Positions 1-5,300 of a stretch of 6,084 nt of DNA are shown here, one piece after another; positions within the stretch are counted from its first letter, which is position 1, and the number at the start of each line of letters is the position of its first letter. The notes under the pieces were generated by a model that saw only the letters and a program-made list of their open reading frames with translations, had not been told where the DNA came from and did no database searches. Made by a program: the position numbers and the translations under genes. The DNA lies in contig JAIORT010000703.1 of assembly GCA_021107975.1 (NCBI GenBank), forward strand, positions 1 to 6,084. Reading direction: 5' to 3'. The DNA comes from Bacteroidales bacterium. Lineage in GTDB: Bacteria > Bacteroidota > Bacteroidia > Bacteroidales > JAADJA01.

Positions 1-236
1 CCAATCCAGTTTCAGATGTTTCTAATCTTGATATAAATCTCTCTGAAACTGCCGACATTCAAATATCACTTTTTAATATTTCAGGACAGTTGATCAGGGA
101 GCATTTTCAAACTGCTTATACAGGAAGAAATACCGTTAAAATAAATGTCTCAGGTTTATTACAGGGAATTTATTTTTTAAAGATTAAAGACAATAATAAT
201 AAAGAAGTAATAAGGAAATTTATTAAGCAGGAATAG
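1..236 (+). CDS. C-terminal end of a T9SS-exported surface protein (5' end outside window)
   Basis: Reading from base 3, an open frame of 77 codons ends at TAG 234-236. The peptide begins NPVSD, continues with an alternating hydrophobic pattern (ADIQISLFNISGQ), a GIYFLKI strand and a final basic stretch ending RKFIKQE. This is nearly the whole type A sorting domain of the type IX secretion system (TIGR04183-type). It directs a Sec-exported protein across the outer membrane, where the domain is normally removed and the cargo is released or attached to the cell surface. The two bases before the first full codon fit the Pro of the usual YPNP motif. The functional part of the protein lies to the left of the window, so its role cannot be told. 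A terminator follows 18 bases after the stop, so the gene is probably transcribed separately from the sigma operon. Confidence 0.9.
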   Translation, partial: NPVSDVSNLDINLSETADIQISLFNISGQLIREHFQTAYTGRNTVKINVSGLLQGIYFLKIKDNNNKEVIRKFIKQE

Positions 237-254
237 GAAAAAGATAGTCTATTC

Positions 255-285
255 AAAAGCCTCGATATTAACGGGGCTTTTTTTA
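255..285 (+). terminator. Intrinsic terminator of the upstream T9SS cargo gene
   Basis: The sequence AAAAGCCTCG (255-264) can pair with CGGGGCTTTT (272-281) around a 7-base loop. The stem is 10 bp with a single T-G wobble, and a run of seven Ts covers 278-284. It sits 18 bases after the stop codon at 236. It closes the left transcription unit and implies that the sigma gene has its own promoter in 286-471. Confidence 0.85.
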
Positions 286-432
286 TACTGAAACGCATAA
301 ACTTTATTATTTTCGAATAAACTAACTGAATAGTTTAGTGCTGTTTATTTCTTTATTTGTTTGCATTCCCGTTCAGGGTCAGTTTATTTAATCTAAACAC
401 ACTGAAAATAATTTTCAAACACAAGGGCAACT

Positions 433-465
433 ATTAGTTACAAATAGAGTCTATTTAATTAGTTA
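433..465 (+). promoter_or_regulatory. Direct repeat flanking an inverted repeat, just upstream of the sigma gene
   Basis: ATTAGTTA occurs at 433-440 and again at 458-465, 25 bases apart. Between the copies lies AAATAG (442-447), a 3-base spacer, and its exact reverse complement CTATTT (451-456). The element ends 9 bases before the sigma start codon. It could be an operator, part of an autoregulated promoter, or a 5'-UTR hairpin affecting translation of the sigma gene. The rest of 286-471 is AT-rich and shows no convincing Bacteroidota TTTG/TAnnTTTG promoter pair. The symmetry is seen directly; any function is inference, and AT-rich DNA gives such short repeats fairly often. Confidence 0.35.
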
Positions 466-474
466 TGGTTTTTG

Positions 475-1047
475 ATGACTGTTGAAGAAAAAATAATTGA
501 AGGATGTATTTCTGGAAAAAGGCGTGCCCAAAATCAACTGTACAAGCAGTATGCGCCGGGTATGTTAGGTGTATGTATGCGCTACTGTATTAATATGGCA
601 GAAGCAGAGGACATCCTACAGGAAGGATTTATTAAGGTTTTTAAGTATATTAAAAGTTTCAGAAAAGAAGGTTCTTTTGAAGGTTGGATCAGGCGGATCA
701 TAATAAATACAGCTATTTCTCATTACAAGAAAAATAAAATTTATTTTAACGAAATTAATGAGATGGATATTGAACTCGTGGAAGAGCAATGTGATAATGT
801 ATCTTTTGAACCTGTCGATCAAGAGATTTTGATGAATCTGATTCAGAATTTGGCTGATGGTTATCGTGTAGTACTGAACTTATATGTGTTTGAAGGATAT
901 AGTCATAAAGAGATAGCCAATATTTTGAATATATCTGAAAACACTTCAAAATCGCAATTATCGAAAGCAAGAAAATTATTACGAAAAAAACTGGAAAAAT
1001 TAAACAAAGTAACAGACCGGTCAATTATAAATGAAAGACAATTATAA
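475..1047 (+). CDS. ECF-type RNA polymerase sigma factor (sigma-70 family), Das-like
   Basis: This 190-residue protein has the two-domain layout and usual length of an extracytoplasmic-function sigma factor. Region 2 spans about residues 18-86, with the core-binding AEDILQEGFIKVFK segment (44-57) and the -10-reading part around EGWIRRIIINTAISHYKK (69-86). Region 4 spans about 118-172, with the helix-turn-helix GYSHKEIANILNISENTSKS (141-160) that reads the -35 element. It would bind core RNA polymerase and redirect it to a specific regulon, presumably including its own operon. I chose ATG 475; TTG 472 directly before it is in frame, and a TAG at 460-462 closes the frame further upstream. No Shine-Dalgarno sequence is visible, as is normal in Bacteroidota. 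The last 17 bases overlap the next gene, whose product is the likely anti-sigma factor. The exact regulon cannot be read from sequence. Confidence 0.93.
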   Translation: MTVEEKIIEGCISGKRRAQNQLYKQYAPGMLGVCMRYCINMAEAEDILQEGFIKVFKYIKSFRKEGSFEGWIRRIIINTAISHYKKNKIYFNEINEMDIELVEEQCDNVSFEPVDQEILMNLIQNLADGYRVVLNLYVFEGYSHKEIANILNISENTSKSQLSKARKLLRKKLEKLNKVTDRSIINERQL

Positions 1048-2368
1048 CAATATTGACGAATTGCTTAGGGAATCGCTGAAGGACTATAAAAAAGAGCCGT
1101 CAGCCGGTGTATGGAATAAAATATCCATACGGCTCTTTTTATCAGGAGCCGGCAGGTATTTATCGGTTATTATTTTTCTAATCGCAATTATTACAGGCAC
1201 TTTCATTTATCTAAACTTTAATAATACGGAAGAAGAGCTTAAAGGTGCAATATCAGAAACTTCAGACATGATTTCGCCTGAAAAATTTACAGATCAAACT
1301 CCGGGAAAAGCTGATAAATCAAATAAAATTATTAATAATCAAAAACAGGAATCACCTGAAGTATTGCAAGAAAAGGAAAGTGATACTGAATTTTCGGAAA
1401 TCGCTGATGTGGATGTAATCAAGAGTAGTCATGACAAAGCAAATGGTTCAGTAGCTGAAATTAAAGATAAAACGACTGATTTGCCTGAGTCTCAGATAAA
1501 CCATTTCGATGTTTATCCCGGGTTAATCAGGTTAAATAATCTGGAAAAAATAGGGCATATCGAAATCAGTAAGTCTTTTTTTAGTAGTCTGATGAATCAT
1601 AACAGGTATATAAAGCATATAGATTTAAGATATGATTACAAATTTAATCCTTCAGTGCCAAAAGATGATTACGGCAGAAAAGGCGCCTGGACTTACGGTT
1701 TGTTTATAACACCTGAGTTGATTTTTATTAATAATGAAAAGAACTCGAAAAAGAAAGCTTTAAATATTGATATTACAGGTATTTATAGCCGAAACGACTG
1801 GTTTATTCAGGCAGGAGCAGGAATTGCTTTATCAGAAGACAATGGGGCTTATCGTATTGATTATGCCCAGTACGACAGCATAGGATATTACTACGAAGTT
1901 ACCTCTTTCAACATCGATCCTGAAACCGGTGAACCGGTATTCAAAACAACTGTTGAAAATGTATATGATACAGTGGATTATAACACAACAAAGTCCACCA
2001 ATAATTTATATACGTATTTCAGATTGCCGGTTTTTGTGGGTTTTAAAGTAAATGAATATAAACGACTTTTGATTTATTTAAAAGGAGGTGCGATATATTC
2101 CATTTTATTAAAAAGTAATGAGCCGGGAGTAGATTATGCAAATGAAAAGGCAACACGGATAAAAATAACGGATGAAACACCCGGCAGGATACAATCGTAC
2201 TGGCAATTATCTGCTGCGATAGGATTTTCGTACAGCTTAACAAACAATTTAAGCCTGAGCGCCGAGCCTGTTTTTAATTACTACATGAAACCGGTTTATG
2301 AGCAAAGAGTATATTCAAAATCACCTTATGCTATCGGCTTAAGAATTGGTATGATATTCAAATTTTAA
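1031..2368 (+). CDS. Dual membrane-spanning anti-sigma factor: cytoplasmic N-terminus, one TM helix, outer-membrane beta-barrel (Dma-like)
   Basis: Residues 1-42 are polar and carry DELLRESLKDYKKEPSAGVW, resembling the short N-terminal segment (acidic/basic helix, then P-x-x-VW-x-x-I) of Bacteroidota anti-sigma proteins. Residues 43-62 (YLSVIIFLIAIITGTFIYLN) form one clear transmembrane helix. Residues 63 to about 215 are charged, mostly disordered-looking and long enough to cross the periplasm. From about 219 to the end, amphipathic strands alternate (TYGLFITPEL, FIQAGAGIAL, FRLPVFVGFKV, LLIYLKGGAIYS, WQLSAAIGFSY, LSLSAEPVFNYY, YAIGLRIGMIFKF), and the protein ends in Phe, as BAM-assembled barrels do. 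No zinc-binding anti-sigma motif and no FecR domain is present. Overlap with the sigma gene implies translational coupling and a sigma/anti-sigma pair. The same architecture is known as Dma in Bacteroides thetaiotaomicron, where inactivation alters outer-membrane vesiculation. Orthology to any particular Dma is not claimed. A plain outer-membrane protein with an unusual signal anchor is the alternative, made less likely by the 42-residue cytoplasmic extension. Confidence 0.8.
   Translation: MKDNYNNIDELLRESLKDYKKEPSAGVWNKISIRLFLSGAGRYLSVIIFLIAIITGTFIYLNFNNTEEELKGAISETSDMISPEKFTDQTPGKADKSNKIINNQKQESPEVLQEKESDTEFSEIADVDVIKSSHDKANGSVAEIKDKTTDLPESQINHFDVYPGLIRLNNLEKIGHIEISKSFFSSLMNHNRYIKHIDLRYDYKFNPSVPKDDYGRKGAWTYGLFITPELIFINNEKNSKKKALNIDITGIYSRNDWFIQAGAGIALSEDNGAYRIDYAQYDSIGYYYEVTSFNIDPETGEPVFKTTVENVYDTVDYNTTKSTNNLYTYFRLPVFVGFKVNEYKRLLIYLKGGAIYSILLKSNEPGVDYANEKATRIKITDETPGRIQSYWQLSAAIGFSYSLTNNLSLSAEPVFNYYMKPVYEQRVYSKSPYAIGLRIGMIFKF
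1089..1140 (+). promoter_or_regulatory. Terminator-shaped hairpin inside the 5' end of the anti-sigma gene (putative attenuator)
   Basis: Two perfect stems are stacked here. The outer one pairs AAAAGAGCC (1090-1098, plus A1089) with GGCTCTTTT (1131-1139, plus T1140). The inner one pairs GTATGGA (1109-1115) with TCCATAC (1124-1130) around an 8-base loop. A 10-base bulge (1099-1108) lies on the left side only. The right arm runs into five Ts (1136-1140), as in an intrinsic terminator. The bulge itself contains a second AGCC (1102-1105) that can compete for the same GGCT, giving an alternative fold. The structure covers codons for residues about 20-37 of the anti-sigma protein, so a translating ribosome would melt it. 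It could therefore act as a translation-dependent attenuator between the sigma gene and the rest of the operon. The pairing is direct; the role is inferred. The T tract is short and largely used in the stem, which weakens the terminator reading. Confidence 0.45.
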
Positions 2369-2378
2369 GAATTGGTTT

Positions 2379-4703
2379 ATGATAAAAAAAACTAAAATAT
2401 TTATAAACGTCATTTTACTCCTGCTTCTTTTTTTTAGCTCGGCTAAGGCACAGGATTTGACTCTTGACGTTACCGGATATTTAACCGATGAGATAACCGG
2501 CGACCCAATCCCTGATCACCTTGTAATAGTTACTGTCTCCGGCATTGGGACGTTTGAGAATTATGAATTTTATACCGATTATGCCGGATTTTATGGCAGT
2601 GATTCAATTCCTTGTGGAGATCAGGGCGTTGTTCTTGCGATAACTATCGACTGTATAGGTGCAGAACATATACAGCAAGACTATTTCTATCCTGATAATT
2701 ATGTATTTATTTTTGATTTTGAAATTTGTACTGATAGTATTCCTCCTGGAGATTGTCAGGCTTCTTTCTTTTATGAACCGGTTCCGGGGGCTTATGCAAC
2801 AATTATGTTTTTTGACACATCAATCGGTAATCCATCGAATTGGCTGTGGGATTTCGGAGATGGAACAACTTCTTCTGAACAGAACCCTGTACATCCTTAT
2901 AATACCTTAGGCACTTATCCTGTTTGCCTTACAATTTGGGATACTATCGGAACCTGCCAGGATTTTTACTGCAAAGATGTAATTGTTACAAATGGTGGTG
3001 GCGATTGTGAAAACTGGTTCTGGTACGAAACCAATGATAATATTACTTTCGATTTCTATGGAGAGTCGTTTCCGTATCCTGCAAGTGACTATTTCTGGGA
3101 TTTCGGTGATGGTGAAACGGGTTATGGACAAAATATCACTCATACGTATGATACAGCACTGTATAATAATATTGTTTGGGTTACTTTAACAACTGTTTCT
3201 TATGACCCCAATAATGCTGATTCATGTATTGCCACATCTACACAGGTGATTTGGGTTGGTAACCAACAGGGTAATTGCCAGGCTGATTTTTATTATGACC
3301 AGGACACGACCGCTCCGTTTACAGTCTATTTCTATGATAATTCAACCGGTTATATCAACGAATGGTTTTGGGATTTTGGCGATGGAAATTTCTCTGAAGA
3401 ACAAAACCCAATATATACTTATGCAGCCACAGGAGATTATGAGATATGCCTCACTATCATCAGCGACACACTTGGTATGTTTTGTACCGATACTTATTGC
3501 CAAACAGCTTCAATAGGATATTCGCTTACAGCCGATTTTGGATTTTACTTAGATACTATATCAGGGAATCCAAACAGGTATTATTTTAATGATGCTTCTA
3601 TTGGCGAACCCGATTTTTGGTACTGGGATTTCGGTGATGGCAATATATCTATGCAGCAAAATCCGGTTCATCAATACCAGGAGTCGGGAGAATATGAGGT
3701 TTGTCTTGAAGTGTCAAGAGATTTCCCTAATGCAGGGACATTCGTCAGTTACTATTGCCAGACTATTGTAACACCTGACTACTTTGATATAGGAGGACTG
3801 GCATATATTGATGATTATCCCCTGAATAATTGTAGCGGTGATACTACAATAATAGATACCGGCATAGTGTATTTATACAGAAAATATGGAAACAGCGTAA
3901 TCCCTGTTGATACAAATATTTTTTATCAATACGGATATTACTGGTTCTCACAGGTTAGGGAGGGTGACTACATAGTAAAAGTTGGTTTAACCGAAAACTC
4001 TCAGAATTATAATAATTATCTGACAGCTTACCACGAAAGCGCGATATATTGGAATGAAGCAAATACCATACACTTATACGACACAGATAACTACGAGATT
4101 AATGTAAACCTGGCAGAGGTTCCCGGGACAGAATCAGGACCAGGAAATATTTCAGGAAGTATTTATTTATACAATGAAGGTCTGATGTTTCCTTTTACTT
4201 TGGCTGACGTTGAAATATTGCTGTCAGACGAAAATAACAATCCATTGACTTTTTGCCTCACAGATGAAAGCGGAAATTTTACATTTAACAACATTGCATT
4301 AAACACTTATAACCTTTATGCAGAAGCCACGGGATTGTTCTCTGAACCGGTTACAGTCATCTTAACCGAAGACAACCCCTCAGTTACCGATGTTAGCCTA
4401 AAACTTTATAATTATTGGATTGGAGTTGAGGAGTATTTTAAAACAGGAATAAGTCTCGGTAATGTTTACCCTAACCCGGTGAGAGAAGAATTCAGTGTGG
4501 ATATTAAGTTAGATGATAATGCTGTTTTAATGATTGATATTTTCAACATAAGCGGTCAAAAAGTAAAAGAACAAATAGTCAACCTGAATAAAGGCTCTCA
4601 TATACTATCTTTTAATTGTGATGTTTTGCCACACGGAGTTTATTTATTTTCGCTAATTTCAGAAGACAGAAAGATAATTGAAACGAGAAAGTTTGTAAAA
4701 TAA
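2379..4703 (+). CDS. Secreted multidomain PKD-repeat protein with T9SS sorting domain
   Basis: The 774-residue product starts with a signal peptide (1-24, ending SSAKA before Gln25) and so should pass through Sec. Residues about 28-117 form a transthyretin/carboxypeptidase-regulatory-like beta-sandwich. Four PKD repeats follow, at about 126-204, 210-293, 300-378 and 384-465, each with an exact WDFGDG (157, 240, 331, 416) and mostly a downstream NPxxxY and GxYxVCLT strand. Residues about 468-580 resemble the SdrD_B/prealbumin-like domain common in Bacteroidota surface proteins. About 588-675 is another carboxypeptidase-regulatory-like domain. About 692-774 is the T9SS type A sorting domain (VYPNPVREEF to the final RKFVK). 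There is no enzymatic domain, so an adhesive or structural surface role is likely, with ligand unknown. Eighteen cysteines lie in the mature protein, many at equivalent places in the repeats. It begins 10 bases after the anti-sigma gene with no promoter gap, so it probably belongs to the sigma operon. No clear terminator follows it. Confidence 0.9.
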   Translation: MIKKTKIFINVILLLLLFFSSAKAQDLTLDVTGYLTDEITGDPIPDHLVIVTVSGIGTFENYEFYTDYAGFYGSDSIPCGDQGVVLAITIDCIGAEHIQQDYFYPDNYVFIFDFEICTDSIPPGDCQASFFYEPVPGAYATIMFFDTSIGNPSNWLWDFGDGTTSSEQNPVHPYNTLGTYPVCLTIWDTIGTCQDFYCKDVIVTNGGGDCENWFWYETNDNITFDFYGESFPYPASDYFWDFGDGETGYGQNITHTYDTALYNNIVWVTLTTVSYDPNNADSCIATSTQVIWVGNQQGNCQADFYYDQDTTAPFTVYFYDNSTGYINEWFWDFGDGNFSEEQNPIYTYAATGDYEICLTIISDTLGMFCTDTYCQTASIGYSLTADFGFYLDTISGNPNRYYFNDASIGEPDFWYWDFGDGNISMQQNPVHQYQESGEYEVCLEVSRDFPNAGTFVSYYCQTIVTPDYFDIGGLAYIDDYPLNNCSGDTTIIDTGIVYLYRKYGNSVIPVDTNIFYQYGYYWFSQVREGDYIVKVGLTENSQNYNNYLTAYHESAIYWNEANTIHLYDTDNYEINVNLAEVPGTESGPGNISGSIYLYNEGLMFPFTLADVEILLSDENNNPLTFCLTDESGNFTFNNIALNTYNLYAEATGLFSEPVTVILTEDNPSVTDVSLKLYNYWIGVEEYFKTGISLGNVYPNPVREEFSVDIKLDDNAVLMIDIFNISGQKVKEQIVNLNKGSHILSFNCDVLPHGVYLFSLISEDRKIIETRKFVK
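2451..3167 (+). repeat. Duplicated gene segment, copy 1 (copy 2 at 5361-6077)
   Basis: The first 239 mature residues of the two PKD proteins align without a gap, from the Gln after the signal peptide to the YN of the second PKD domain. By hand I count about 61 differences, roughly 74% identity. Identity rises along the block: about 61% in the first 80 residues against about 80% across the first PKD domain and the start of the second. Stretches of DNA such as TGGCTGTGGGATTTCGGAGA are identical. The signal peptides and upstream DNA are unrelated. Copy 1 has one extra Asn codon right after the block (YNNIV against YNIV). This is a tandem paralogous duplication with later divergence, and possibly local gene conversion. 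Confidence 0.85.
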
Positions 4704-4719
4704 ACTAATACTGAACGGC

Positions 4720-4753
4720 ATAAGGGTATAAGGTAAGGGTATAAAGGTATAAG
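4720..4753 (+). repeat. Degenerate tandem repeat of GGGTATAAGG type
   Basis: Three imperfect units follow one another: GGGTATAAGG (4724-4733), GGGTATAAAGG (4737-4747) and GGTATAAG (4746-4753). About 20 bases later lies a C-rich stretch (TCCCCTTATTTCCCCTA, 4771-4787, then TCCCCC at 4799-4804). CCTTATTTCCC (4774-4784) can pair imperfectly with the first unit: six pairs, a small internal loop, then three G-C pairs. It could help end transcription after the PKD gene, but there is no proper T tract directly after a stable stem. A decayed extragenic repeat is the simpler view. Confidence 0.5.
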
Positions 4754-4844
4754 TGTACTATTCTCCATATTCCCCTTATTTCCCCTATTTTTACTTTATC
4801 CCCCGAACTCATTCCTTCATCAATCATACGGGGTTACAAACAGC

Positions 4845-4881
4845 ATATCCCTAACAGGACTGATAAATGTCGCAGGGATAT
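4845..4881. repeat. Spaced inverted repeat, 8-bp arms
   Basis: ATATCCCT (4845-4852) is exactly complementary to AGGGATAT (4874-4881), with 21 bases between them. It could be a hairpin in a leader or read-through transcript, or a protein-binding site. Nothing in the loop suggests a known RNA family. A perfect 8-bp match at this distance can occur by chance in a region this size. Confidence 0.3.
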
Positions 4882-4932
4882 AATGCCTTTAAGTGCCTGA
4901 AATTGCCAACTATTAACCTATAACAAATAATC

Positions 4933-4970
4933 AATAACATAGCGCCATAAATGGCAAGTTACATGTTATT
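4933..4970. repeat. Nested inverted repeats (outer 8 bp, inner 4-5 bp)
   Basis: AATAACAT (4933-4940) is exactly complementary to ATGTTATT (4963-4970). Inside it, GCCA (4944-4947) pairs with TGGC (4952-4955) around TAAA, with one more T-A pair possible. The two concentric symmetries make a hairpin or binding site more plausible than a single short repeat would. It lies about 330 bases upstream of the paralogue's start codon, and no known riboswitch is recognisable. Confidence 0.35.
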
Positions 4971-5161
4971 CAGCAATCGCTTACTAATTATAGATTTGCA
5001 AAAAAACTGTCAACCATATTTATGATAGGTCAAACATTCAATAAGCAACATACAATAATCAATAAACAAGTAAAAAATTAAAATTTACAGGCAACCTTTT
5101 ACAATTCATCAGTCTATTATATTGAAAGATTTTTTTGATCAGAAAATCGGATTGTACATTC

Positions 5162-5220
5162 AATCCTGAATGCCGAATCCTGAATCCCGAAACTTCGGGA
5201 CGGGAGAGGACGAGACGGGA
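5162..5220. repeat. G+C-rich extragenic repeat patch with a 6-bp hairpin
   Basis: A 14-base unit AATCCTGAATGCCG (5162-5175) is immediately followed by AATCCTGAATCCCG (5176-5189), with 13 of 14 bases identical. The second unit runs into a perfect hairpin, TCCCGA (5185-5190), loop AACT, TCGGGA (5195-5200). Then comes a purine-rich tail in which GACGGGA occurs twice (5199-5205 and 5214-5220). The composition differs sharply from the surrounding AT-rich DNA. It looks like a dispersed extragenic repeat of the REP/BIME type, or a remnant of one, since other copies cannot be checked here. Confidence 0.5.
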
Positions 5221-5300
5221 ATAGTTCTTTATCAACAGTCATCTTATTCTTCCATAACTATGAATTAAATAAATGTTTAACCATAAAAAATTTTATTAAA

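Larger units (their letters stand above)
4704..5300. other. 597-base region without a recognisable gene
   Basis: No convincing open frame, tRNA or rRNA lies between the two PKD genes. The region holds a tandem GGTATAAG-type repeat facing a C-rich stretch (4720-4805), two spaced inverted repeats (4845-4881 and 4933-4970), an AT-rich stretch with nothing I can name (about 4975-5160), a compact G+C-rich repeat and hairpin patch (5162-5220) and an AT-rich leader (5221-5300). No clear intrinsic terminator for the gene ending at 4703 was seen. The promoter for the gene at 5301 should lie here but could not be placed. Confidence 0.75.

Noticed and set aside
301..400. Possible promoter in the leader of the sigma gene
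   Set aside because: Several T-rich tracts resemble parts of TTTG or TAnnTTTG, but no pair has the right bases and spacing, so no position is called.
616..1024. Two overlapping minus-strand open frames of 68 and 89 codons
   Set aside because: They are antisense to a well-supported sigma factor and have no recognisable features.
3254..3268. Small palindrome GTTGGTAACCAAC inside the PKD gene
   Set aside because: Five-base arms, no T tract and no positional logic; expected by chance in a gene of this length.
2835..3640. Regularly spaced similar DNA (tggganttyggngatgg at four places) that might suggest an array
   Set aside because: The repeats are in frame, encode the WDFGDG motif of PKD domains and are not exact, so this is protein repeat structure and not a CRISPR or DNA array.
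2659..3771. Several short alternative-frame open frames inside the first PKD gene
   Set aside because: They are recurrent shadows produced by the repeated WDFGDG-type coding sequence.
4991..4998. TAGATTTG, a match to the Bacteroidota -7 promoter element TAnnTTTG
   Set aside because: No TTTG-like -33 element at suitable spacing is present and it is about 300 bases from the next start codon, so a promoter call is not supported.
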